Shown here: piece by piece, positions 37,888 to 48,296 of the stretch
How positions within the stretch are numbered: position 1 is the first letter of the stretch
Layout: each line of letters starts with the position of its first letter
NCBI RefSeq assembly: GCF_020497125.1
Contig: NC_059072.1
Location: 274,270,045-274,334,044 of the forward strand
Origin: Mauremys mutica
Lineage: Eukaryota; Chordata; Testudines; Geoemydidae
Length of the DNA stretch: 64,000 nucleotides
Reading direction: 5' to 3'
Position numbers and translations under genes: made by a program
Notes under the pieces: model-generated
Seen by the model: only the letters and a program-made list of their open reading frames with translations
Told to the model about the DNA's origin: nothing
The model's database searches: none

Positions 37888-38178
37888 CAGGGGTTCCCAA
37901 ACTTGGTTCGCGGCTTGTTCAGGATAAGCCCCTGGAAGGCCGCGAGATGAGCATCTGCAGGTATGGCCACCTGCAGCTCCCAGTGGCTGTGGTTCACCGT
38001 TCCCAGCCAATGAAAGCTGCGGGAAGCGGTGACTCGGCCCACACTGCTTCCCACAGCTCACCGCAGCCACTGGGAGCTGCGAGCAGCCATACCTGCAGAA
38101 GCTCAGGTAAACAAAGCATCTCGCTGCCTTCCAGGGGCTTATCCTGAACAAGCCACGAACCAAGTTTGGGAACCCCTG
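37888..38178. mobile_element. hAT-like foldback MITE
   Basis: CAGGGGTTCCCAAACTTGG on the left and CCAAGTTTGGGAACCCCTG on the right are perfect inverted termini. The exact 8-bp duplication GTCTAGGT lies at 37880-37887 and 38179-38186. The arms are inverted almost throughout. Confidence 0.95.
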
Positions 38179-38186
38179 GTCTAGGT

Positions 38187-39031
38187 AGATGTGTTGGCTG
38201 GCTTTTTGTTACTGGGCTCTGTTTCTTTCGTTCTAACATGACTCTTACTGATTCTGTTGTCAGCAAAGCAGAATTATAATTTTCTACATTCAGAAGTGTT
38301 TTAGACCAAGAGTGAGTAGATTGAGCGGGTCAGGCATTTTACTGTAGAAAATAGTTCCATCAGTTGTGATTTGTCAGTTTGGTGCAAGTACCCTCTATTC
38401 TATTCATTTTAATTAAAATACACCATTTACTGTACATATAACTGACTGTGGATACACTTAAAATTTCTCCATTTCCAGAGCTTTTCCCTACATTTCAAGT
38501 GGGAAATTGCTTTAGAACGGGTAGCATCTTTCTAATTGGTGGAACTTTTAAAGGGTGCTCTGATCCAACAAAGCACTTCAGCATGTGCTTAACTCTAAGC
38601 CAATGGAACTGCTTAAAGTGAAGCACATTCATAAGTAGTCTGCTGGATCAGAGCCTGTGTGACTATATTGCATCTTTGCTGTTCACAAAGACAATGTATT
38701 GTTTTAATTTTGAGACTACAGCAAACATTTCCTAATTATTCCACATGGAACTTCATTGTAAGTGCTTCCAATTCCATATCAAGTGCTACTAAAATCTATT
38801 TTATACACAGTTCAATCAATAAAGTTTGGACAAACTAATCTGATCTTTCCACCAGCTAGCACAGTTGTCACTGAACGGATACCAGGGGATGTCAGTGTTG
38901 AAACACTATCTGGAAAAGTAAATGATGGTTCATGTGACAAAGAAAACAAAACAACTAAGAATAACAGTGAGGAGAAATGGGGACTACTAGCAACAGTTCT
39001 GAGTATTGGCTCATAATTCTGTGTTCTCCAC
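38187..39031. other. anonymous sequence with palindromic relic
   Basis: At 38565-38660 CTGATCCAACAAAGCACTTC faces TAAAGTGAAGCAC and GCTGGATCAGAGCC, a degraded palindromic repeat. No gene is seen. Confidence 0.4.
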
Positions 39032-39333
39032 TGTGGTGTACTGAGAACTGTGTTGGAATTGCAGGCTATCACTTTAAAAGTGGGGTGGAGGTGGGGGTCT
39101 GGGAGTTATATGCAGGCTAAGAGTCCATGAGGCAAAGTGTGAGCAGAATCAGTTTGCAAACATCTTAAACAACATGTGCCTTTCTGTTTTAGGGAGCAAC
39201 CTGATTTTTCCTCTTGCTCTATTTTTCAGATCTTATGTTATTGTTCTAAATTCTCAGAAATGAAATTGTGTTATGATGCAAGAGATGTCATTTTTTATTT
39301 CCCTTCTCTATTTCTATTCCATGAAACATAACA
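39032..39333. mobile_element. diverged LTR copy A
   Basis: It begins TGTGGTGTACTGAG and ends CATGAAACATAACA. It shares GTGAGCAGAAT(C/T)AGTTTG, TTTTAGGGAGCA(A/G)CCTGA and TTCTCAGAAAT-type blocks with copy B at 42879-43227 in the same order and orientation. Confidence 0.6.
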
Positions 39334-40134
39334 GAGAAAAGTGGTTGAAAAAGGGGAATTATGAAAAAAATAATTTAAATAGTTATAAAATTATTATAAA
39401 ATGTAAAATAAATAAATAATTATATACATTTTTACAAAAGAGAGTAAAGATAAAATGGCTGCATATGATAATATGGATATTTCCCATATAATGAAAAAGA
39501 GGAAGAAATTGCAACACATACTTAGAGACTTGAGCAGTATTTTTATGCAAAATGCTATAGAACATAATGAGAATCAGAGGGATGTTTTCCTAACATTTGT
39601 GGGTAAAACCACATTTATCACGTTTTAAAATTTATGTTTTCCACAAGAATGTGGTAAGCTGGAATGTAAGGTCATAATAAAGATTCTAAAGAAACATGAT
39701 GTACCTACTGGAGGGTTTTTTATTTTTATTTTATTTTTTTTAAACAGAATAATATGTTTCATCTAAGAAATCAAATAAAAGGAAAAAAAATCTCAGAATT
39801 TTTGACAAGCCCGAAAAAAACTATTACTCATAGTTTTGTTAACTTTCTGGAAGAGGCTCTTGTATTAATTTTGTTTGGCTTAAAATATGAATGTGTGTGA
39901 TAAATATTATGATAAAACAAAGAACTGTCACTAGACGGAGCTGTGGAGATTACTCTTAATACACAAAGAAAAATGTGCCAAAATTTGAAATGAAACAGGC
40001 CCCAGTATGCCAAATCTGAAAAAGATTTGTCAGCAAGGGTTGAAGATGATGATAACATAAGTAAACAATTGTCAAAAAATCAAAAGAAATTGGAGGAAGT
40101 GATGTTTCCACTGTTTAAGGGCATCACACTCAGT
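39334..40134. other. A/T-rich sequence between LTR copies
   Basis: A- and T-rich, with no coding region recognised. It may be the internal part of the element bounded by the LTR-like copies. Confidence 0.35.
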
Positions 40135-40255
40135 GACATTGAAACTAGGGCTGCTGCCGCACCCCCTGGCTTAAAGTAGTAATAATAAACACCAAATATA
40201 TGGTTTCCATCATCAGCACCCCCCACTATAAAAATTGTTCCAGCACCCCTCATCA
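40135..40255. repeat. MITE-like repeat, relative of 60795-60925
   Basis: CAGCACCCCCCACTATAAAA and TTGTTCCAGCACCCCT parallel the reverse complement of the block at 60795-60925 (GTGCTGAAACAATTTTA and AGCACCCCTAGTTCCAGCACC). Confidence 0.45.
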
Positions 40256-40447
40256 TATCGGCAGGAGAAGGGTTTTTTTAAGAAGGTGCAGTGCGAAAAG
40301 TGCAATAAGAGGGAATATGCTGCCTGGGCTTGCCACAGCGCACCACAGCACACTGAAAGATATAGTGAGAGGAAGCCATCAGTGTCTTCAAGTAGGAGAC
40401 ACCAAAGTAGTTATGTTGGGCTCAGAAGCAGAATTTTCCCTGGATGA
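40235..40447 (+). pseudogene. gag-like zinc-knuckle relic
   Basis: This 70-residue frame contains VQCEKCNKREYAAWACHS, which follows CX2CX4(H)X4C spacing except that the histidine position is tyrosine. Basic and serine-rich residues follow, as in retroelement nucleocapsids. It lies between the LTR-like copies at 39032 and 42879, so I read it as the remnant of that element's gag. The match is short, and chance cannot be excluded without a profile search. Confidence 0.35.
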
Positions 40448-40519
40448 AAGGTTCTGTGATATGAACTGTACAATTTGGAGAATGAACAGACATGCATTCC
40501 CCAGATTATGTTGATATAA

Positions 40520-42035
40520 ATTCATAGATTCATAGACTCTAGGACTGGAAGGGACCTCGAGAGGTCATCGAGTCCAGTCCCCTGCCCTCACGGCAGGACC
40601 AAATACTGTCTAGACCATCCCTGACAGACATTTATCTAACCTACTCTTAAATATCTCCAGAGATGGAGATTCCACAACCTCCCTAGGCAGTTTATTCCAA
40701 TGTTTAACCACCCTGACAGGATCTTTTTCCTAATGTCCAACCTAAACCTCCCTTGCTGCAGTTTAAGCCCATTGCTTCTTGTTCTATCCTTAGAGGCTAA
40801 GATGAACAACTTTTCTCCCACCTCCTTATGACACCCTTTTAGATACCTGAAAACTGCTATCATGTCCTCTCTCAGTCTTCTCTTTTTCAAGCTAAACAAA
40901 CCCAATTCTTTCAGCCTTCCTTCATAGGTCATGTTCTCTAGACCTTTAATCATTCTCGTTGCTCTTCTCTGGACCCTCTCCAATTTCTCCACATCTTTCT
41001 TGAAATGCAGTGCCCAGAACTAGACACAATACTCCAGCGGAGGCCTGACCAGCGCAGAGTAGAGAGGAAGAATGACTCCTCGTATCTTGCTCACAACACA
41101 ATGCACTGTTAATGCATCCCAGAATCACATTTGCTTTTTTTGCAACAGCATCACACTGTTGACTCATATTTAACTTGTGGTCCACTATAACCCCTAGATC
41201 CCTTTCTGCCGTACTCCTTCCTAGACAGTCTCTTCCGGGGCGGCTCTAGGTATTTTGCCACCCCAAGCATGGCAGGCAGGCTGCCTTTGGCGGCTTGCCT
41301 GCGAAAGGTCCCCGGTCCTGCGGATTCAGCGGCACGCCTGTGGGAGGTCCGCTGAAGCCGCGGGACCAGCGGACCCTCCCCAGGCATGCTGCCGAAGGCA
41401 ACATACCTGCCACCCTCGCGGTGACCGGCAGAGTGCCCCCCCATAGCTTGCTGTCCCAGGCACGCGCTTGGCGTGTTGGTGCCTGGAGCTGCCCCTGGTC
41501 TCTTCCAATTCTGTATTTGTGAAACTGATTGTTCCTTCCTAAGTGGAGCACGGAAGTTAAACTAACTGGTCTGTAGTTTCCTGGGTTGTTTTTATTTCCC
41601 TTTTTATAGATGGGCACTATGTTTGCCCTTTTCCAGTCTTCTGGAATCTCTCCTGTCTCCCATGATTTTCCAAAGCTAATAGCTAGAGGCTCAGATACCT
41701 CCTCTGTTAGCTCCTTGAGTATTCTAGGATGCATTTCATCAGGCCCTGGTGACTTGCAGGCATCTAACTTTTCTAAGAGATTTTTAACTTGTTCTTTTTT
41801 TATTTTATTTTCCAAACCTACCCCCTTCCCATTGGCATTCACTATGTTAGGCATTCCTTCAGACTTCTCGGTGAAGACTGAAACAAAGAAGTCATTAAGC
41901 ATCTTTGCCATTTCCAAGTTTCCTGTTACTGTTTCTTTCTCCCCACTGAGCAGTGGGCCTACCCTGTCTTTCGTCTTCCTCTTGCTTCTAATGTATTGAT
42001 AAAAAGTCTTCTTGTTTCCCTTTATTCCCATAAAT
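40520..42035 (-). mobile_element. CR1 LINE, 5'-truncated and internally deleted
   Basis: The 3' end lies at the left (TTCATAGATTCATAGACTCT, then GGACTGGAAGGGACCTC). On the minus strand, 42000-41550 encodes the start of the reverse transcriptase, with [32 protein letters not shown] and [10 protein letters not shown]. The polymerase core is then missing. The downstream part encodes MSQQCDAVAKKANVILGCIN and, at 40992-40636, [18 protein letters not shown], the usual CR1 ORF2 C-terminal region. A hAT element (41236-41497) is inserted within it. The element cannot be active. Confidence 0.92.
41236..41497. mobile_element. hAT element, family 2, inside CR1
   Basis: The termini CGGGGCGGCTCTAGG and CCTGGAGCTGCCCCTG are inverted, with one base lost at the left end. 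The exact 8-bp duplication GTCTCTTC lies at 41228-41235 and 41498-41505. This copy fixes family 2 as hAT by its duplication length. Confidence 0.93.
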
Positions 42036-42878
42036 GTACATGATGATATTGAAAATGAAATAAATATGGGTGTGACAATGTCCATGATTTCTGAAGGGCT
42101 ATACAAATATGTATTTTCTGAGGTAAGATGAAGAAAAACTCATGTGCCCTTACAGAATTATACTAAAGGACAGACTGGGGTATTAAGCGATCTCCCTATC
42201 AGTGTAACTTCTAAAGGCATCTGTTCATCATTAGAGCTAATTGTAATTGAAGGAAATGGCCCTGCCATTAATGGGCAGAAACTAGCTATATAAGCTTAAA
42301 TTGGATTGGAGTGTAGTGACAGAGTAGGAGAATTGAAAGAAAAACGCAAAGCTTAGTCTACCTAACAATCCAGAACTCAGGAGACTCCAGCGAAGTTCTG
42401 TTTTAAGACATCAGTTATATACTAGTGTTCGTTTACTTAGACTGAGAGCACTTGACAAAAGATAGAAACCATTAACCTCACAGGTTTTTCTGCCTCGGGC
42501 AAACAATGTTGATATGAAATTACATAGGGAAAGATGAAGTGTGTGGGGGGGAAATGATAGCAAAGCAAATATGGGGTGACATATTTGGTAGAGGTAAAAG
42601 GGAAGAGAATGAAAAGGCACATTGATCAGTTGTTACGACATAATAGCGCAGTATGGTTACAGAATGTTGCTTCAGAAGGAGGAGGTGATGCTGAAAGATG
42701 ATGGCTGTGAGAGGGAGAGTGGTCTTGCTGGGCATGTTCCAAATAGTATACGTAAGGAACAAGACAAAGTCCAGATGTTACTTTTTCTTCCCTGGCTGCA
42801 GCAAGACCTCCCTTAAGGTTAACCTTGTAATTTCATGTTTATTGTTATTTATTAATTAAGGAAGTTACTGGGTAGAAG
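42036..42878. other. anonymous sequence
   Basis: No gene is seen. It may be internal sequence of the element bounded by the LTR-like copies. Confidence 0.35.
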
Positions 42879-43227
42879 TGTGGTGTGTTGAGGACTATTA
42901 CAATTGCAGGCCTTTGGTTTAATAGCGAGGTGGGAGGTTCTGTATCCTCTTTGCAGGTTACAGGACTCTGTAGCAAAGCATGTGAGCAGAATTAGTTTGG
43001 AGATAGTTTAAAACAAAGTGGGGTAGGTTGTGTCTCTATTTTAGGGAGCAGCCTGAGGTTTTGTGTGTTTGTTTTGTTGTTGTTGTTTCTTTGTTTCTCT
43101 TTTTTCAGTTTTTGGTTGCTCTGGATTTTCAGAAATAATGTAGTCTTACGTTGCAACCTCACAGCAAGTGTATTTGTGTGTTTTTTAAAAATCTTACTCT
43201 CTTTGTCTGCCATGATGAAACATAACA
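42879..43227. mobile_element. diverged LTR copy B
   Basis: It begins TGTGGTGTGTTGAGG and ends GATGAAACATAACA, the counterpart of copy A at 39032-39333. It is longer because of a T/G-rich expansion near 43065-43100. Confidence 0.6.
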
Positions 43228-45390
43228 TCTTTAGTTATCTTTCTCTTCCTTCCAATACTCCCTACATTGACTTAGATAAATGTTTCTGTGAATCTTGGTC
43301 ATCAAAGAAAATATGGTATGTATTCTAATTTTCAAAGTAGTTCTTTATTTACTCATTAGCAATAGTTATTCTTACAAAGACATCATTACTTTCAAATTAT
43401 ATTCACTTTCTTTCTCTATCTTTTTCTGTTGGGCGTAAGTTTTTAAAAATGACTTGGGTGCCAGTGACATTTGAAATACCATTAATTTAATCCCTTTCCT
43501 CGTTCCTTAGTAACATAACGACAGCTAATAAGAAGCAGACCAGTCCCACAAAGACAGCAGGAGCACCTAGTGGTGAAAATGATCAGACATTGTGCAAGGA
43601 CAAGCTACCAATCCTCTGGAGTCTTAGTGAGGCCAATGGAAGTTGAGGAGCATTACATATTTGCTAGTGGTGCAGGTTAGCTGTTAGAATCATTCACCTG
43701 AAACAATCATTTTCCATTATTAATATTAAGTTAGAAGCATTAAATGTGTTAAACTCATTAATGAGCATGTGAATATAGAAAACAATGATCTTTGATCTTT
43801 GCATCAGACTACCTGAATAATATGTCCTACATTGTTTGGCACTATACAAATACTTCATGTAGAGAAGGGCATTAGTCTTGCTTAAGAGATTTCAATTGTA
43901 CCAGGTATCTTTTCTGCTAGAATTAAAAAAAAAATTATGCTTATTCTCTACAGGTTTCTGAAGTTGTAATTTAAAAAGAAAATCGGAGTTGGACTTTTCC
44001 ATCAAGATTTTACCAAAAGATCATCAGTATTTCTTTTTGAATTTCAACTCTTCAAGCAAGCACCCTTTTCGGGTGCAATCTTGAAAATCATTTAGTTAGA
44101 GGCACAAATTCTCAGGTTTGTACAATTTGTTTTATAGGGTCAAATGTGGTCTGATTTTTATACTTCAAAAAGGGAGATCGGATCTCTTTCAGAAAATATA
44201 TCCCATTGCTCTTTTCCTCTCTCTTTTTCCTCTTATTTTTATTCTTGAATACAGGAAAACTTAGTATAAAATGTATGTGAATATTTATAAGTTTATAATG
44301 TTGAATATTCAGAAGTTAGAAATTACAAAAATTATTTCTCAAAATAAGAGTAATTACTGAAGGGTCTCACTATTGTGTATTTCAGAGTGAACAGATCATG
44401 ACTATAAATGTTTCAGTGGTATAGGAAGGCATAGTATATGATTATTCTAGGCCAGGTGTGCCACAATACCTATGAACAACAGGGTGAAGCCATAATCCCC
44501 ATGTGCTTCCTTTAGTGATTTGTGACACAGTTTGAATATTTGAACATATTTTTATGCACTGAGGTTCTCTGCTTAAACTGGGAATGGTATCCAGCTGTGT
44601 TTTCAATTAACTTTTTAACAGAAACTCTTTGCAATTTCAGCAGCAAGGAGTCCCATCACAGAGGAGTAATATCAGCAATCTGTTTCTAGCTTTATAATTA
44701 CGCTAGAAATCTTTTGAAAATCGAGTGCTCATTTTACATGCAAAAGACAAGACAACATATTCAGTCATTGGCAATAGACAACTTAAATGTTTTATTTTAG
44801 GTTAGAGTCATCTTATACAATTATTGGTTATTTTTCTGTGTTTATCTCTATAGAATACATGTTGCAGTTCCTGCCATTTACTGTCAGTTATTCTATATAA
44901 TGTATTTATTTCCACTTTCACACATTTGCTCATTATATTTTAATTTCTAGTTTATGTCTTTACATGGTGCAAAAATGTTGATTCATCTTCTATTTAATCT
45001 TCCCATTTTATCACTTTCTTATTTTCAAGTTTGTTTCCTTGCCTCTCTCAGTAATTGAAATGACCTTTAGAACACCCCTTTGAAACCAATCAGTCTTACA
45101 TGCTGATCTGCAGAACAAGCCTAGTTTGAATAAAATCTTTTGAGTTACACATGCCTAAATATTTGATTGGAATATATGGAAAAAGTGGATTGATTTTTGA
45201 ATGTGTAGAAGTAAAAATATATGACTGTGGATTTTACTGAAACCTTACAAACGTTTGGGTTGAGTTGAAGGATGTAAAATTTGGCAAAGGTAGGAACAAG
45301 TCAGAAATGCTGTTATTGGAAGATGCATTTCAACCTTAACATATACTAATTGATAATATTACTTCCATGGGGGGGGGGGGGAGATGGAGG
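43228..45390. other. anonymous AT-rich sequence
   Basis: No gene or clear repeat is seen in 2.2 kb. The right edge has a run of about 13 G (45369-45381) next to the provirus target site. Confidence 0.45.
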
Positions 45391-45396
45391 GGGGTA
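45391..45396. repeat. provirus target duplication, left
   Basis: GGGGTA, identical to 50765-50770. Six base pairs is the usual duplication of alpha- and betaretrovirus integrases. Confidence 0.9.
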
Positions 45397-45678
45397 TGTT
45401 GCATCGCAGAGGAGCAGGGACAGAGTCTGACAACCCATGTGATCATAAGCAGAGAGTACTTTATTCATTTCCAGCATGCTCTTTATACTCTTAAAGCAGG
45501 CAAGCAAGCAGTTGCTAATTGGTTAACAAATTTAACACACCCGCAGCTGTAACTTCATAGAACTAGCCAAGGCCAACTTCTCAAAACAAAGCTCAAAGCC
45601 TAATTAACCCATCCTAAAAACCTAAACATCTTAGCTTCCCACACTACCAGCTACCAAGCTAGCAAAATATTCTCAACA
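45397..45678 (-). repeat. 3' LTR of the provirus
   Basis: It is 282 bp with TG...CA ends. On the minus strand TATAAA (45482-45487) is followed 16 bases later by AATAAA (45460-45465). The cap site is therefore expected at or just after the poly(A) signal and R would be very short, as in avian leukosis-type LTRs. Confidence 0.95.
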
Positions 45679-45690
45679 CCTCCCCCCTCT
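45679..45690 (-). promoter_or_regulatory. polypurine tract
   Basis: The minus-strand AGAGGGGGGAGG directly abuts the first base (TGTTGAG) of the 3' LTR, the expected plus-strand primer position. Confidence 0.85.
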
Positions 45691-47069
45691 ACCCAAAATC
45701 AAAAAGGAGGGAAAGAAAAAAGGAATAAAAACATAAGCAAAACATTTCCAACTTATTACAGCATAACACCACAATCTATCACAAGCCAAAATTAAAACTT
45801 TATAAAGCCAACCTATATAACCATGCAATTCTTAACATAACCCCAACAACACCAAACAAAAACAAAGCACAACAAATAAATGGTGTAAATTCTACAGGAT
45901 TCCCCCCTACTCAATAGCACACCAACTTGTGGCAAACTTCTATTACCAAAACATCCCTCAGATGTCAGGCGATCAAACTGACACTGAGGGAGGGGGGGTC
46001 CTAGAAAAAACACAACATAAACCACATAAAACACAAAAAACAATTCTGGCCAGAGAGAAAAAACAAACAAACAAACACCACAAAACAAAACAAAAAACAC
46101 ATAACATAAATTTAACTCTGTAAATAAATGCATGGTACATAAAATGCTATGCAGCTAACACCAATTTTCTTAATATCTAAAAAACAAAACAAAACTACCC
46201 CTACTGGGCAATCAATCATTACATACAATATACAAATACCCTTAGTACCATCAGGCAAAAAAAAAGGAAAATCACATCATCAATTAAATCATTTACAGTA
46301 ATACAATTGCATCCTGACTTACTTCTAAATTCAACTGCTATTCCCTCCAGCAACCACAGAGTTAACTTTGTACTCTGCCTAACATTACTCGCTAGTAGTT
46401 AATTACCTTTTCTATCAACTACACCCTCAAGGTTATCAACCAGTATTCCAAGCTTGTTGTCTGTTGCCCGCCGCCTGGGCCCGATCCTTTTTTCCTCCTC
46501 AAGTTCTCTATCTATTGCGTGCCTGCCTGGGCCCGATCCAAAGCACTTTACATAAAGGTATTTTGGGTCACATAAATTCAAAGCCATTCTCCCAAATTTC
46601 CTAGATTTATGCCTACAACTCCCCGCTTTAAGAATACTCAACAAACCTTTAGGCCGAATTTTCTCAAACTTCAAAAACAAAAAACAAATAGGCTCTAAAA
46701 AACAGGGGTTAGTAATGGGGAGGGGTAATATCATTTACAATCCAATTAGGGAGGGCAATACATGCTAAGAAAAAATTCCACAACACAGGGCGCAGCCTGC
46801 AAAATAAACCCCCAAATCCAATCAATACCACAGTTTTTAGCAGGAGTCCCAAATTTTTTCCTGCCAGTGTGCAATTCTTTGCTCCTTTACCAGGGTCAGT
46901 TCTCAATGTCTTTTTAGTCAGGAATTTCTAGACATTGGCAATATCAATGATGTGAGTGTTTTTTCTCCTGTTCCACCACCATCGTGGTTCAAGTTCTACG
47001 GGGGAAATTATCAGGACATCATCCTATACATTCAGGCAAAGCAAAAATTATCTCAATCAATTAAATCAT
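45691..47069 (-). other. provirus 3' internal region, possible env remnant
   Basis: About 1.4 kb between the dUTPase frame and the 3' LTR, strongly T-rich in the viral sense. A 65-residue frame at 46906-46709 has a hydrophobic stretch (LLLKTVVLIGFGGLF) that could be an envelope membrane anchor. The frame at 46133-45813 holds two hydrophobic runs. The frame at 46734-46399 is basic and charged near its end. None shows a convincing env hallmark such as a fusion peptide or CX6CC. A 15-bp direct repeat (GCCTGGGCCCGATCC) occurs near 46473 and 46523. Confidence 0.4.
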
Positions 47070-48296
47070 TCAGGGAGGATCAAACAAAAAGAATCCTGGC
47101 ATAGCAAACAAGCAACTATCCTCCAGGGGCCCAGGTTGTGTACATCTTGTGGCTCTTTCAGACATTCCATCCACCACTGCAGCAGACATCTCTGATACTA
47201 ACACAGTTGCAATTGCTTCACTGCTACTGCTTGCAGCCTCAAATCCCGAATGAGCAGCGGTAACAGCGTGGACTAGTTCAGGAAATAATACTACAGGCAT
47301 TGCTTCTAAAGGCTTTAAAATTTCAGCTGAGGTTTCCATAGATGTTACAGTTTCTGCAATGATTTGTGCTTCAATTGCTGCAGCTGTAACAGGCACAAAT
47401 GTTTTTTGAGCCCCAGAGCTTTCAATACTAAAAATGGGTGAGCCAGTATCTGCCAGCTGCACAGCTAAATTCCCTTGCTCCTCTTCGTCTCCCTTTCCAC
47501 ACACAGGCAGTTCTTGAGGACACATGTCGCTCTGTAGAGGGGCCCCATTTACAACTGCCCCTGGGCATTCTGATACTAGGTTAGATGGCGCATCTCCTAC
47601 ATAATTCTGCATGGGGGCCTCAGCTGCAACCGCTTCAGTGTGCTCTGATTCCAAGGTAAACACAGTATCTTCTACCTCTGTCGTCCCAGGTGCCTCAGTT
47701 ACCCCACTCTGCATTGCATCCCCAATAAAAGCTTCCTGAGTGATCTGCCACCCATCGGATCCCTGAAGCCAAGCAGGTCGGGTGGGCTTGCACAAAGTGA
47801 TGTCCATAGCAAAGGCAGTTTGGGGAGGGCCAGTGGATCCAAACCCTCGAGACCCGCGGTCAATCGGGGTCGATCGGGGCACACATCCCTTGGAAGGTAT
47901 TAACTGAGCAAGACGTGTACCAGCAGTTATAGTCACAGGGGGACAGAGGGCACGTACCATTATCCCAATATTCCCCGTATAGTCGGCATCAATAAGGCCA
48001 GGCAAAACAAAAATACCTTGTTTCGATGTTGACGAACGGCCAATCAAAAGGGCACTCAGTCCAAATCCCAATGGACCATCGATGTTGGAAGGAAGAACTT
48101 GAACCTCGTCAGTCTCTAAAACTACATCTGTCGCTGTGGCCAAGTCCACTCCGGCACTGCCACGGGTTGCTCCGGTGAGGTGTTCCAGGCAGCCGGGTTG
48201 GCGGGTGGAGGCACTTGTGTCGTCGCGCTCCTCCGAGGGGCGCTCCGCGATCTGTTTCCCGGCAGCGGTGTTCCATCCTTCGTGTAACGCGCCCAA
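47070..48296 (-). CDS. pro: retroviral dUTPase fused to acidic tail of unknown function
   Basis: The frame is 408 codons from its first ATG, but in the virus it would be entered by a -1 slip at 48254-48260. All five dUTPase motifs are visible: GSAGVDLA (46-53), GRSS (86-89), GLIDADYTG (100-108), GTRLAQLIP (126-134) and RGSRGFGSTG (147-156). The enzyme family hydrolyses dUTP to dUMP. Residues 166-172 (ITLCKPT) look like the start of a retroviral protease. From about residue 176 the sequence instead becomes a 233-residue A/E/S/V/T-rich acidic stretch with no recognisable family. A DTG at 283-285 lacks protease context. The frame has no stops, so it may be translated. Confidence 0.88.
   Translation of the reverse strand: MGALHEGWNTAAGKQIAERPSEERDDTSASTRQPGCLEHLTGATRGSAGVDLATATDVVLETDEVQVLPSNIDGPLGFGLSALLIGRSSTSKQGIFVLPGLIDADYTGNIGIMVRALCPPVTITAGTRLAQLIPSKGCVPRSTPIDRGSRGFGSTGPPQTAFAMDITLCKPTRPAWLQGSDGWQITQEAFIGDAMQSGVTEAPGTTEVEDTVFTLESEHTEAVAAEAPMQNYVGDAPSNLVSECPGAVVNGAPLQSDMCPQELPVCGKGDEEEQGNLAVQLADTGSPIFSIESSGAQKTFVPVTAAAIEAQIIAETVTSMETSAEILKPLEAMPVVLFPELVHAVTAAHSGFEAASSSSEAIATVLVSEMSAAVVDGMSERATRCTQPGPLEDSCLFAMPGFFLFDPP

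Noticed and set aside
41255..41522. Plus-strand frames over the CR1/hAT junction
   Set aside because: They arise from the GC-rich hAT MITE; the authentic coding remnant is CR1 on the minus strand.
47441..47449. DTG triplet as a retroviral protease active site
   Set aside because: It lies over 100 residues after the protease-like start, where about 20 is usual, and lacks the hydrophobic and flap contexts.
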